A DNA stretch of 64,000 nt, taken from assembly GCF_002150505.1 (NCBI RefSeq), contig NZ_MSSV01000012.1, positions 56,446 to 120,445 of the forward strand. Reading direction: 5' to 3'. The position numbers and the translations under genes were made by a program. The notes under the pieces were generated by a model. That model was not told where the DNA came from. It saw nothing but the letters and a program-made list of their open reading frames with translations, and did no database searches. This document shows, piece by piece, positions 26,657 through 35,986 of this stretch. Source of the DNA: Algoriphagus ratkowskyi. Lineage in GTDB: Bacteria; Bacteroidota; Bacteroidia; Cytophagales; Cyclobacteriaceae. The first letter of the stretch is position 1; the number at the start of each line of letters is the position of its first letter.

Positions 26657-28057
26657 TTATATAAAGAACTTCAAGCGAATCACTTCCTGCTCTGAGAGGA
26701 AGCGGTAATGCCCTCGTTTCAAATCTTTTTTGTCAAGTCCTGCGAAAACCACTCTATCAAGGGCTGTCACATCATAACCCAGATGAGCGAAGAGTCTTCT
26801 CACAATTCTGTTTCTTCCAATATGAATCTCCAAACCAAGGATAGTTCTATCTAAAGACAACACCTGAAAATCATCCACATCCACTTTTCCGTCTTCCAGA
26901 GTCAATCCTTCGTTGATTGCTTCTTCGTCTTTTTTCGTCAATGGCTTATCTAAAGTCACCTGATAGATCTTCTTGATCTGATTGGATGGGTGAGAAAGCT
27001 TAGCAGCTAATTCTCCATCATTAGTGAACAATAATAGTCCAGTGGTATTTCTATCGAGACGACCAACAGGGAAGATTCGCTCTTCACAAGCATTCCCAAC
27101 TAGGTGCATCACCGTTTTGCGATCCATCGGATCATCAGTTGTCGTGATGAAATCCTTTGGCTTATTCAGCAAAACGTAGGTAGGTTTCTCAGGATTGATC
27201 TTTCTCCCTTGATATACTACGCGATCAGTTTTCTTTACTTTTCTTCCAAGCTCTGTGCAGATCTCTCCATTCAAGGTCACCAAACCATTGCTGATCAATG
27301 AATCAGCTTCTCTTCTGCTGCAAATCCCAGAGTTGGCGATGTATTTATTCAAGCGAATGAGACTCTCATCAGCCTCCATTTTTTTCTTTTTCTGAGGAAG
27401 CGCGTCAAAATTGTAATCTGGTCTTTCTATATCTGTATCCTGATCCACAAAACGCTTTTTACCAAATCCCTTACTGTCTTTCTTTTCAGATTTGTCAGAC
27501 TTGTAGGTTGGTTTTCCTGCTGCAAAAACTGGTTTCTGATCCCTTCCACGACCTTTATAAATAAGACCTTCTGATTTTTCTGAAGAATCGGATTTGCCTG
27601 GCTTAGCATCTCTTTTGTATGGCTTTGGGCCTTCTGCCTCTTCTTTTTTCCCGAAAAATTGCTTCTTAGCTCCACCAAAATCCTTCTTTTCTGAAAAGTC
27701 TGAGCCTTGTTCTTTTTTAACCCCAAAAGGTCCTTTTGAACCAAACTTCTTCTCGCCTAGATTTTTGAATCCGGACTTACTGATCGATCTAGGTTTTTTG
27801 CTAAAATCAGAAAAATCATCTTCGCTTTTCCCAAAGGACTTCTTGCCTGGTCCAGATTTAGAGAAACCTGAATCTTTAGATTTATTGAAACCTTCTGACT
27901 TTCCTTTATACCCTTCTGATTTTCCTTGGTATCCTTCAGATTTACTTTTAAATCCGTCTGACTTCCCTTTAAAACCGCCTCGTTGACCTGAGTTAGATGG
28001 TTTGGAGTCTTTTTTACCTTCGCCGAAAAACGGCTTTTTTGAATTGTTATCTCTCAT
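26657..28057 (-). CDS. RluB/RsuA-family pseudouridine synthase with long low-complexity N-terminus
   Basis: 466 aa. The last about 240 residues are a standard RsuA/RluB/E/F enzyme: an S4 domain (IRLNKYIANSGICSRREADSL), then the catalytic part with Asp in VGRLDRNTTGLLLFTNDGEL and C-terminal GRNRIVRRLFAHLGYDV. The first about 225 residues are Lys/Gly/Ser/Phe-rich and disordered, including a tandem run of GKSEGYKGKSEG-type units at about 35-60. The core likely makes a 23S rRNA pseudouridine (RluB-like); the extension may bind RNA. Extensions of this type are frequent in Bacteroidota. Confidence 0.88.
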   Translation of the reverse strand: MRDNNSKKPFFGEGKKDSKPSNSGQRGGFKGKSDGFKSKSEGYQGKSEGYKGKSEGFNKSKDSGFSKSGPGKKSFGKSEDDFSDFSKKPRSISKSGFKNLGEKKFGSKGPFGVKKEQGSDFSEKKDFGGAKKQFFGKKEEAEGPKPYKRDAKPGKSDSSEKSEGLIYKGRGRDQKPVFAAGKPTYKSDKSEKKDSKGFGKKRFVDQDTDIERPDYNFDALPQKKKKMEADESLIRLNKYIANSGICSRREADSLISNGLVTLNGEICTELGRKVKKTDRVVYQGRKINPEKPTYVLLNKPKDFITTTDDPMDRKTVMHLVGNACEERIFPVGRLDRNTTGLLLFTNDGELAAKLSHPSNQIKKIYQVTLDKPLTKKDEEAINEGLTLEDGKVDVDDFQVLSLDRTILGLEIHIGRNRIVRRLFAHLGYDVTALDRVVFAGLDKKDLKRGHYRFLSEQEVIRLKFFI

Positions 28058-28213
28058 AGATTTGCAGCATCACTGCTGGATTGATTATAATTAAAATAAG
28101 CGCTTGGTTTTCAACCGCTTAATCGGCTGCAAAGGTAAGGCCTATCTGGAGATATCTAATCATGCACTACAAAAATAATCTAGATTAGGAAACCTGTCAG
28201 CTTTTGGCAAACC

Positions 28214-29026
28214 CTAGTTCAGGTGTTTATAAAAGTATTCGGTTGCATTCCGAACAGAACCTTCACTCAGTAGAAGTCTATTAGCTGTCTCCTCATCTAG
28301 CCCTGTTGCTTCCATGATCATCTTAGTGCCTCTCTGCACGAGTTTCGCATTCGAAAGCTGCATATCTACCATTTTATTACCTTTCACTTTTCCGAGTTTG
28401 ATCATCACCGTGGTAGAGATCATATTGAGAACTAGTTTCTGAGCTGTACCCGATTTCATACGTGTACTTCCCGTGATGAACTCCGGTCCTACAACTGCTT
28501 CGATAGGATGATCCACTTCTTGAGAGAGCGGAGAATCTGGATTACAGGTAATGCTTCCCGTCAATAATCCTTTTTCACGAGCTGTTTTCACACCACCAAT
28601 CACATAGGGAGTTGTACCAGATGCAGCAATGCCTATAACCGTATCATGTTCATTGAAACCATATATCAAGATATCATTCCAAGCTTGATCAGGATCGTCT
28701 TCCGCATTTTCTACGGCCTTTCTGATCGCGGTATCACCACCCGCTATGATTCCAAGCACCATGTCAAATGGAACACCATAGGTAGGGGGACACTCTGATG
28801 CATCCAATACGCCAAGTCTGCCACTTGTACCAGCACCGATATAAATCAGCCTGCCTCCTGCTTTCATTCTAGGAACGATCTGATCTACCAATCCTCGGAT
28901 GTTAGGAATGACTTTCTCTACTGCCAAAGGCACTTTCTTATCCTCTTTATTGATATTATGCAGTAAATCCAACAAATCCATTTGCTCCAGATTGTCATAA
29001 TGAGAGGTGCTTTCCGTTACTATCAT
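28214..29026 (-). CDS. murQ: N-acetylmuramic acid 6-phosphate etherase
   Basis: 270 aa SIS-domain enzyme that removes lactate from MurNAc-6-P, giving GlcNAc-6-P during peptidoglycan recycling. Diagnostic segments: ESTSHYDNLEQMD at the start, YIGAGTSGRLGVLDASECPPTYG (sugar-phosphate loop), AENAEDDPDQAW with the catalytic-type Glu/Asp, and FITGSTRMKSGTAQKLVLNM. Slightly shorter than the usual about 300 aa at the C-terminus. It follows the N-acetylglucosamine/BadF-type kinase on the same strand, a sensible functional pairing. Confidence 0.95.
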   Translation of the reverse strand: MIVTESTSHYDNLEQMDLLDLLHNINKEDKKVPLAVEKVIPNIRGLVDQIVPRMKAGGRLIYIGAGTSGRLGVLDASECPPTYGVPFDMVLGIIAGGDTAIRKAVENAEDDPDQAWNDILIYGFNEHDTVIGIAASGTTPYVIGGVKTAREKGLLTGSITCNPDSPLSQEVDHPIEAVVGPEFITGSTRMKSGTAQKLVLNMISTTVMIKLGKVKGNKMVDMQLSNAKLVQRGTKMIMEATGLDEETANRLLLSEGSVRNATEYFYKHLN

Positions 29027-29122
29027 GCGTTTAAATTTGTTATTTATGAGTCACATGGAATCTCGCAATACTGATATTTTCCTCAAGCAGGTGTCGCCTG
29101 AGGAATACTCAATTTCATGTGT

Positions 29123-29965
29123 TTATAATTTCTCTTTGTGGTAAAGTGTCAAGCCTGCAATAGGGCTTTCTATAATAAGATTGACGTTAATCTGCAGATC
29201 GGAAGCAGCTTTCCGAAGTATATCATTGTTGTAAAAGGCAATCGATCCTACAAAGTTTACTGGCTTCTCTGTATAATCCTTGTACTTCATCACGTGCTGC
29301 TTAAAGAACTCCTGAAAAGAATTGTAGTAAAGCATGTAGCAATAAAGATTTGATTTATGCTCCGTAATGAATTTACAAAAACTAGCCATGTATCTATTAG
29401 GAAAAGGCTGTTGATAAACATTTTCCTGAATCATCGTACTATTCAGCTGAAAGCTATCAATTAAGGCCTGCTTGATTTCTAATGGCATCTCGTCATTGAT
29501 AAAATCTTTCAAAAGCTTCCTGCCAACATAGCCTCCGCCGCCTTCATCGCCAAAAATATAACCTGGAGAAGGGCGCTTATCCACAATTTGTTTCCCATCG
29601 TAATCACAGCTGTTCGATCCAGTTCCTAAAATGCAAGCTATTCCAGATTGATGCCCGCAAGTGGCCTTAGCCGCCGCATTGAGATCGTGGTCAATTGTGA
29701 TTTTAGCTTTTGGAAAAACCGTTTTCAAGGCAGATGAAACGTCATTTCTTCTATCATCGGTAGAGCAACCTGCCCCATAAAAAAATATCTCTTCGATTTC
29801 AGTTTCCAAATTCACCAGAAAACTATTCTGCATCTGAATAGACATTTCTTCGGAGGTTTGGTAATACGGGTTAAAACCAATTCCCCTATGCTGACTGATT
29901 CTCATGTCAGAATGAATTACTCTCCAGTCAGTTTTGCTGGAACCACTATCTGCGATTAAAATCAT
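29123..29965 (-). CDS. BadF/BadG-type N-acetylglucosamine kinase
   Basis: 280 aa ASKHA-fold kinase. The first phosphate loop is LIADSGSSKTDWRV, the second (adenosine/phosphate 2) is CILGTGSNSCDYDG, and the GDEGGGGYVGRKLL segment is typical of eukaryotic-like GlcNAc kinases and BadF relatives. It probably phosphorylates amino sugars released from murein, feeding MurQ encoded next to it. Its start codon is directly adjacent to the stop of the cytochrome b5-like gene (no gap), which places it in the run of minus-strand genes from 31344. Confidence 0.85.
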   Translation of the reverse strand: MILIADSGSSKTDWRVIHSDMRISQHRGIGFNPYYQTSEEMSIQMQNSFLVNLETEIEEIFFYGAGCSTDDRRNDVSSALKTVFPKAKITIDHDLNAAAKATCGHQSGIACILGTGSNSCDYDGKQIVDKRPSPGYIFGDEGGGGYVGRKLLKDFINDEMPLEIKQALIDSFQLNSTMIQENVYQQPFPNRYMASFCKFITEHKSNLYCYMLYYNSFQEFFKQHVMKYKDYTEKPVNFVGSIAFYNNDILRKAASDLQINVNLIIESPIAGLTLYHKEKL

Positions 29966-30193
29966 TTATGCTAATTGCCCTATGGCTTCAAATTTCTCAA
30001 ATACTTTTTCTGTGTGGGGTGCATCTGGAAGCTCTTCAGTGAGATCCTGGCCAGCCCAATGCTCATAGTGCATGCCTTTTTTCCAAAGTCTAGAACTAGT
30101 CACATCATATATTGTTCCTTGATAGGCAACCCATATTTCGGGTTTATCCTGACCATTTCTTAGCGCAAGTTGCTGCTTAGTATAGATTTTCAT
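29966..30193 (-). CDS. Cytochrome b5-like heme-binding protein
   Basis: 75 aa stand-alone heme/steroid-binding domain. The core is WVAYQGTIYDVTSSRLWKKG, then the HYEHWAGQDLT region with His42/His45 and DAPHTEKVF with His60, matching the bis-histidine arrangement of small bacterial cytochrome b5-like proteins. I use the ATG at 30193 (MKIYTKQQLA), which shares its base with the stop of the arginase-like gene (TGATG); earlier codons lie inside that gene. The redox partner is unknown. Cytoplasmic. Confidence 0.8.
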   Translation of the reverse strand: MKIYTKQQLALRNGQDKPEIWVAYQGTIYDVTSSRLWKKGMHYEHWAGQDLTEELPDAPHTEKVFEKFEAIGQLA

Positions 30194-31344
30194 CAAAGAA
30201 GTTTGATTTGAGCATTGATCCAACGCTCAGGAATCTCACCTTTTTGTGCCATCTGATAGTCAGCATAGCTACACGGCACTGTACTTACTCTGTCAAATTT
30301 TTCAGTTTCATTGTGAGGAATTTCCATCCACCATTTGCCACTTCTTTTACTTTTATAGAAAACCAGCGTGTTTGGTTTGGAGTCTAATGAAACTGTGTAC
30401 TTGGTATAATCACTGCTCTTGAAAGAGAGGCTGTCCTTGCGAGAATAGAAACCTTCCAAGAAATACCAAATCATCACTGATACTACTTTTGCAGTCTTAT
30501 TGACCGAATCGTCGTAATAAGGGTCATAGCCATAAATCCCAATTGAGCTCAGTTTTTCATTTGTCCCCGCAAACCAGCAAATCTGACAAGCTTCCTCACC
30601 TGTAAGTCCAAAAGGCTCGGCATTGACAGCTCCGGGAGCATCCGCAGACTGGATTGCACATAAGTCAAAGCTTAACAAATCAGCATTTCTAATCAACGGT
30701 TCCACCTCTTTAAACTCATTTCTTAGTTCTCCCAAGCGAACATGTTCAAAGTATAACTTTTCTACTACATTGATCAGGGAAGGGTCTACTAGGAAACTCT
30801 GATAAGCTAAGTGTGCTGAGGAAAAGAGAAAATTAGGCTGATGCAAAATGATCTCTTGCGTGTGTTGGTCCGCAAGAGGTCCATCCTCTTCCATGTCTAA
30901 TTTTGCATCCACAGTCAATAAACTCACTAGCTTTTTCATTTTCTGGTAGGACAAATATTGCCCGTAATCCAAATCATGAGACCCTCCAAAATAGATCGGC
31001 AGAATTTGTTGTTTCATGAGAAACTCTCCTACCTCCTGAATTCTTTGATAAGTATCACTAAGCTGTTCTCCCGAAATCAAATCGCCTAAATCAGCTACTC
31101 TGTAGGCTCCAAAGCCTTTCTTAAGCTCATACAGCTTCTCACGAATCTCGCTACTTCCGCGGTCTGCACTCTCTACCTTGGCTAGACCTCGGTTTTCTTT
31201 GATTCCGACTAAGGCAATTTGCACTCCTTTTAGATCAGGAAATTCTTCACCGAAAAAGTGTATTTGCTTAAAGAATGAATTGTGGGAATATGATTTCTGC
31301 CAAAGGTATTCAGCAACCGGATCGAAGTAGGACTGGATATTCAT
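30193..31344 (-). CDS. Arginase/formimidoylglutamase-family protein
   Basis: 383 aa ureohydrolase-fold protein. The first metal motif is intact (PIYFGGSHDLDYG). The second, normally DAHxD, reads VDAKLDM, and the third, normally SxDxDxxDP, reads SFDLCAIQSADAPG. So several manganese ligands are altered, and catalysis as an arginase or formimidoylglutamase is doubtful, although the family is widely named so in Bacteroidota. It overlaps the cytochrome b5-like gene by 1 base, forming an operon with it and with the GlcNAc kinase. Confidence 0.75.
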   Translation of the reverse strand: MNIQSYFDPVAEYLWQKSYSHNSFFKQIHFFGEEFPDLKGVQIALVGIKENRGLAKVESADRGSSEIREKLYELKKGFGAYRVADLGDLISGEQLSDTYQRIQEVGEFLMKQQILPIYFGGSHDLDYGQYLSYQKMKKLVSLLTVDAKLDMEEDGPLADQHTQEIILHQPNFLFSSAHLAYQSFLVDPSLINVVEKLYFEHVRLGELRNEFKEVEPLIRNADLLSFDLCAIQSADAPGAVNAEPFGLTGEEACQICWFAGTNEKLSSIGIYGYDPYYDDSVNKTAKVVSVMIWYFLEGFYSRKDSLSFKSSDYTKYTVSLDSKPNTLVFYKSKRSGKWWMEIPHNETEKFDRVSTVPCSYADYQMAQKGEIPERWINAQIKLL

Positions 31345-31394
31345 AAGGGTGATTGTCTTTGGTAAAAATAATCAAAAAAGGATGTCAATAAAAA

Positions 31395-31412
31395 ATCCCG
31401 CCTGAGCGGGAT
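31395..31412 (-). terminator. Terminator after nqrF
   Basis: Short GC-rich stem ATCCCGC/GCGGGAT (31395-31401, 31406-31412) followed on the minus strand by a T-run, 13 bases beyond the nqrF stop. Confidence 0.75.
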
Positions 31413-31425
31413 CTTTAATTATAAA

Positions 31426-32727
31426 TTAACCTCCGAAGTCATCAAATCGGATGTTTTCCTGAGGAATTCCTAGATCATCAAGCAATTTCAATACTGCTGA
31501 GTTCATCAAAGGAGGGCCACATAGGTAATATTCTACTTCATCTGGCTCAGGGTGATTTTTCAAGTAATTGTCATAAAGTACTTGGTGAATGAAACCAACG
31601 TATCCGTCACCTTCTTCCTCCGCTGACTTCTTAAGCTTCCAATTATCTTCTGGAAGTGGCTCCGACAAACCAATATTAAACTGGAAGTTCGGGAAGTCTT
31701 TTTCGATATCTCTGAATTGAGGAACATAGAAAAGCTCCTTTTTTGATCTACCTCCATACCAATAAGAAACCTTTCTGCTGGTTTTCTCAGTATGGAAAAG
31801 ATGGAAAATCTGTGCTCTCAATGGCGCCATACCTGCACCACCGCCGATGTAAACCATCTCACGCTGCGTAGGATTGATATGGAATTCTCCATAAGGACCA
31901 GATATAGTTACTTTATCGCCAGGAACTCTAGAGAATACATAGGAAGAACAAACTCCAGGATTTACATCCATCCATTTGTTATTCGCTCTATCCCATGGTG
32001 GAGTAGCTATACGAATAGTAAGCATCACGATATTACCTTCTGCTGGGTGATTTGCCATGGAGTAAGCTCTAAATAGCTCCTCATCATTTTTCATCGTTAA
32101 GTCCCAAAGTCCGAACTTATCCCAATCACTTTGATATACATCAGCAGGGTGACCAAGATCTGGATGAGGAGTGATGTCCATTCCCTTGAAATTTACCTTT
32201 ATTACAGGAACGTCAATTTGAATGTATCCACCTGCCTCAAAATCAAGCGTCTCTCCTTCAGGAAGTTTCACCTTGAATTCTTTGATAAAAGTAGAGACGT
32301 TGTAGTTAGAAACAACCTCACACTCCCACTTCTTAATACCAAAGATCTCATCAGGTACTCTGATCTTCATGTCATTTTTAACTTTCACCTGACATGCTAA
32401 ACGAACGTTACTTTGCTGCTCTGCTCTGCTCAAATGGCCTACTTCGGTAGGAAGAACTTCTCCTCCACCTTCTTCGACCACGCATTTGCACATAGCACAA
32501 GTTCCGCCCCCACCACAAGCGGATGGAAGAAAGATTTTTTGGCTTCCTAATGTAGAAAGCAGTGTTGTTCCCGCTGCAGTTACAATTGGGGAGCTCTCGT
32601 CACCATTGATGATGATGCTGACATCACCTGAATTGACCAGTTTAGACTGGGCAAAAAGGAGGATGAATACCAGTAGCAAGATAATTACTGTAAATGCTAC
32701 GATGGAAGTAATAATCACTGAAACCAT
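31426..32727 (-). CDS. nqrF: Na+-translocating NADH:quinone reductase subunit F
   Basis: 433 aa NADH-oxidising subunit. One N-terminal membrane helix (4-26), then a 2Fe-2S ferredoxin domain with Cys71, Cys77 and Cys80 in [11 protein letters not shown] and a fourth Cys in RLACQV. An FAD domain (RAYSMANHP) and NADH domain ([24 protein letters not shown]) follow, ending in the conserved FDDFGG. It takes electrons from NADH into the sodium pump. No other nqr subunit is adjacent: upstream is accD and downstream the arginase-like gene. The other five subunits must therefore lie elsewhere on the chromosome. Confidence 0.95.
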   Translation of the reverse strand: MVSVIITSIVAFTVIILLLVFILLFAQSKLVNSGDVSIIINGDESSPIVTAAGTTLLSTLGSQKIFLPSACGGGGTCAMCKCVVEEGGGEVLPTEVGHLSRAEQQSNVRLACQVKVKNDMKIRVPDEIFGIKKWECEVVSNYNVSTFIKEFKVKLPEGETLDFEAGGYIQIDVPVIKVNFKGMDITPHPDLGHPADVYQSDWDKFGLWDLTMKNDEELFRAYSMANHPAEGNIVMLTIRIATPPWDRANNKWMDVNPGVCSSYVFSRVPGDKVTISGPYGEFHINPTQREMVYIGGGAGMAPLRAQIFHLFHTEKTSRKVSYWYGGRSKKELFYVPQFRDIEKDFPNFQFNIGLSEPLPEDNWKLKKSAEEEGDGYVGFIHQVLYDNYLKNHPEPDEVEYYLCGPPLMNSAVLKLLDDLGIPQENIRFDDFGG

Positions 32728-32857
32728 GAAATTTCGGTTTAATATTTCTTATGGATGCCCCAAACGGGAGCACAAATATATTTATTAATCACTAAAAGAG
32801 ACCAAATCATTGCTCAAATTTGGGTCGAATAATCAAATCCTTATAACAGTAAAGCGT

Positions 32858-33700
32858 TTAATTATTTAAAAGGTTTAGCAAGGTGGTCAATCGGCCCTTC
32901 AATTGGCGTCGATCTACGATGAAATCTAGAAATCCATGCTCCAAAACAAATTCTGAACTTTGGAATCCCTTAGGTAAATCTTTCCCAATTGTCTCACGAA
33001 TTACTCTTGGACCTGCAAAACCAATCAGTGCTTCCGGTTCTGCAATATTGAAATCGCCTAACATCGCATAGGAAGCAGTCACGCCACCTGTAGTAGGATC
33101 GGTTAGCATAGAGATATACGGAACACCTGCTTGATTTAATAATGCAAGCTTGGCAGAGGTTTTCGCCATTTGCATTAAAGAAAAGCCTGCTTCCATCATC
33201 CGAGCACCACCAGATTTGGAGATCATTAAAAATGGAATCTTATTTTTCAGGGAGTGATCAATAGCCCTTGCTATTTTTTCCCCCACGACAGAACCCATAG
33301 ATCCACCGATGAAATTAAAATCCATACATGAGATCACGATGTCCAATCCATTCATCTTCCCAACAGCAGATCGAACAGCGTCATTCAACTCTGTTTTCTG
33401 GATCGTAGCTTCTATTCGGGAAACATAAGGCTTGGTATCGGTGAATTTCAATGGATCCGCTGATGTCATATTAACATCCAGTTCCTTGAATTTATTGTTG
33501 TCAAAAAGAATTTCGAAATATTCTTTCGAACCAATTTTCACATGAAAATCATCATCCGGACATACATAAGCATTATTCTTAAGCTCTCTTGTATGAATGA
33601 TGTTTCCATTTGGGGTCTTAAACCAAAGGCCATCGGGTGCATCTTTCTTTTCAGCTGTAGATGTTTTGATGCCTTTGTCAGTTCTTTTAAACCAAGCCAT
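32858..33700 (-). CDS. accD: Acetyl-CoA carboxylase carboxyltransferase subunit beta
   Basis: 280 aa crotonase-fold subunit that, with AccA, transfers carboxyl from biotin to acetyl-CoA to start fatty-acid synthesis. Core signatures: [58 protein letters not shown] and [13 protein letters not shown]. The N-terminal zinc ribbon of typical AccD (two CxxC pairs) is degenerate: the region from residue 25 to 60 has one Cys (VCPDDD). Single gene, 130 bases upstream of nqrF. Confidence 0.93.
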   Translation of the reverse strand: MAWFKRTDKGIKTSTAEKKDAPDGLWFKTPNGNIIHTRELKNNAYVCPDDDFHVKIGSKEYFEILFDNNKFKELDVNMTSADPLKFTDTKPYVSRIEATIQKTELNDAVRSAVGKMNGLDIVISCMDFNFIGGSMGSVVGEKIARAIDHSLKNKIPFLMISKSGGARMMEAGFSLMQMAKTSAKLALLNQAGVPYISMLTDPTTGGVTASYAMLGDFNIAEPEALIGFAGPRVIRETIGKDLPKGFQSSEFVLEHGFLDFIVDRRQLKGRLTTLLNLLNN

Positions 33701-33927
33701 ATATTGTGTTTAAGTTGTTTTTTTGACGAGTCAAAGGTTACAAATTTAATCGTTAAATCCCGTAAATAAAACCTGATTGGTAATTGAAGGAGAAATCAAT
33801 TGCCTATAGGTAAATGACACATTGTGAAAAATCATTTTTTCAGTGATTAATATTTACCTTATTTTGAATTCACACATTACGATTAGATTTTTCCCTGTAC
33901 ATTCTATTCTTCTCAAAATTTCTCATC

Positions 33928-35571
33928 ATGAACCTAGCAGTTCTTCTCCTCATTTCCGCAGTTATTTTATTTACAGCTTACAAAGTTTACGGCAAATATG
34001 TTTACCGAAAATTTGACTTAAATGACAAAAACCCTGCTCCATCACATACACATCGAGATGGCGTGGATTATGAGCCAAGTAAGCCTATCGTGGTTTTAGG
34101 TCATCATTTCGCATCTATTGCAGGTGCAGGTCCAATTGTAGGGCCGATCATTGCAGTGACGTTTGGTTGGATTCCCGCCGTAATTTGGATCTTAGTTGGA
34201 GGTATTTTTTTTGGCGCTGTTCACGACCTGGGAAGTATGGCCACTTCCCTCAAAACCGATGGAAAATCAATTGGAGTTATCATCCGAAATCAAATTGGAA
34301 TGAAAGGCAAACAGCTTTTTGTAATCTTCAGTTTTTCAACTTTAATCCTTGTAATAGGAGTATTCGCCGATATTATTGCCAAAACATTTGTCACAAATCC
34401 AGGCGTTGCATCAGCGTCCATTCTATTTATTTTCTTAGCCATTGTCTTCGGTATTGTGAATAAATCTTTGGGAAATAGAAAAACAGCTTTTATCATCATC
34501 ACAATAATTGGAGTGATCTTGATGTACTTCTTTGTCTATCTAGGTATGCAATTCCCATTTGTGCTAGATTACAAAATATGGGTTTTGGCATTGTTGGCTT
34601 ATGCATTCATAGCGTCTGTTACTCCAGTAGGCATGCTACTTCAACCCCGAGATTACCTGAATAGTTTTCTGCTGTACGGTTTGATAATAGCAGCGGTATT
34701 GGGTGTATTCATTGCCAATCCTGAAATCCAAATGAGTAATGAAATACACATATCCGATGAAAATTTAGGCTACATTTTCCCAGTACTCTTTGTAACCATC
34801 GCTTGCGGAGCTATCAGTGGATTTCATTCATTAGTGGCTTCAGGCACCACATCTAAGCAATTGGATAAAGAGTCAGATGCTAAATTGGTAGGATTTGGAG
34901 GTATGCTAATAGAGTCATTTTTAGCAATAATTTCTGTAGCAGCAGTAGTAATCTTAACTCGTGGTGAATATATGTCCCGCCTTTCCGGGGAAGGTCCAGT
35001 AGCTCTATTCTCCACTGGTTTAGGAGGAATGATTGCTACCTTGGGGATTTCCGAAGCTTTTGCTGTTGGGTTTGTGGCTTTGACAGTTTCTGCATTTGCT
35101 CTTACCACTTTAGATACCTGCACTCGATTAGCGAGGTTCACTTTACAGGAATACTTTGAAGACGTGCCTCAGGCAGCTGGTCAATATCTAGCTAAAAATC
35201 GATACGTCTCAACAGGAATTGTGGTAATATTTTCTATCCTCCTATTACTTTCAGGTGAGTTCACAACGCTCTGGCCAATATTTGGTTCTGCCAATCAGTT
35301 GCTTGCAGCTCTAGCACTTTTGACAATTGCTGTTTGGCTGATCAAGAAAAAGATAAATGCACTTTTCGTGACCATACCGATGTTCTTCATGTTCACAGTC
35401 ACACTTTCTTCCTTAGGACTATTTGCATGGAAAAACTTTAAAGATGAGGTTTATGTCCTTGCTATAATCGCTTCCCTTCTTTTTATTCTGGCAATTTCCT
35501 TGATGGTTTTGGCTACAAAAAGCCTGAAAAAAGAGGTTAATGAACCCGCAAAAGCACTTCAAAAGACATGA
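33928..35571 (+). CDS. cstA: Carbon starvation protein CstA (peptide/pyruvate transporter family)
   Basis: 547 aa polytopic membrane protein with about 14-16 hydrophobic segments. CstA signatures are RDGVDYEPSKPIVVLGHHFASIAGAGPIVGP (residues 44-74), DLGSMATSLKTDGKSIG, and FHSLVASGTTSKQL near the middle. CstA relatives import peptides or pyruvate during carbon limitation. The protein is shorter than E. coli CstA (701 aa) and resembles the compact forms common in this phylum. Monocistronic, divergently oriented from accD. Confidence 0.9.
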   Translation: MNLAVLLLISAVILFTAYKVYGKYVYRKFDLNDKNPAPSHTHRDGVDYEPSKPIVVLGHHFASIAGAGPIVGPIIAVTFGWIPAVIWILVGGIFFGAVHDLGSMATSLKTDGKSIGVIIRNQIGMKGKQLFVIFSFSTLILVIGVFADIIAKTFVTNPGVASASILFIFLAIVFGIVNKSLGNRKTAFIIITIIGVILMYFFVYLGMQFPFVLDYKIWVLALLAYAFIASVTPVGMLLQPRDYLNSFLLYGLIIAAVLGVFIANPEIQMSNEIHISDENLGYIFPVLFVTIACGAISGFHSLVASGTTSKQLDKESDAKLVGFGGMLIESFLAIISVAAVVILTRGEYMSRLSGEGPVALFSTGLGGMIATLGISEAFAVGFVALTVSAFALTTLDTCTRLARFTLQEYFEDVPQAAGQYLAKNRYVSTGIVVIFSILLLLSGEFTTLWPIFGSANQLLAALALLTIAVWLIKKKINALFVTIPMFFMFTVTLSSLGLFAWKNFKDEVYVLAIIASLLFILAISLMVLATKSLKKEVNEPAKALQKT

Positions 35572-35712
35572 AGTAAATAATAAACATACCTCTGCATCCT
35601 TCTTGCATAGTTTTAATGTGTAGGGTAGTTTTTAGAATTAACAAGCAAGCTAATCACCTGATATCGGTGGCATACCACTTTGCGAACACCATTTAAAGGA
35701 AATATCAATAAA

Positions 35713-35922
35713 CTAGGCCGAAAATAAGTCTAAAAAATATTTCCAAATGAATAGTATACTTAAAAGTATGAGGCTAGCACATCCGTATATTTTTAAGACT
35801 TTTAGACGATTCATTCTGTCCAAGAACCACAGCACATATACCGGTCGAACCAGTCCCGCTAAAAGGCTAAGTATCGAAATACATAGCAAAAACCAAAGCA
35901 AATAGTATAGGGCTAATAACAT
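35713..35922 (-). CDS. Small two-helix membrane protein, unknown
   Basis: 69 aa with two strongly hydrophobic segments (about 1-30 and 44-66) separated by a basic loop (DRMNRLKVLK). No family is recognised. It lies between the cstA and infB 3' ends, ending about 140 bases from cstA, on the strand opposite to it. Composition resembles real small membrane proteins seen in Cyclobacteriaceae genomes, but without a search the call is tentative. Confidence 0.45.
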   Translation of the reverse strand: MLLALYYLLWFLLCISILSLLAGLVRPVYVLWFLDRMNRLKVLKIYGCASLILLSILFIWKYFLDLFSA

Positions 35923-35935
35923 AGGGTAAAACTAA

Positions 35936-35964
35936 AAAAGGAACAGCAATGCGCTGTTCCTTTT
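35936..35964 (-). terminator. Terminator after infB
   Basis: 12-base arms AAAAGGAACAGC (35936-35947) and GCTGTTCCTTTT (35953-35964) with a 5-base loop, 22 bases after the infB stop. Confidence 0.85.
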
Positions 35965-35986
35965 CAATTATATAGCTAAGCGTAGA

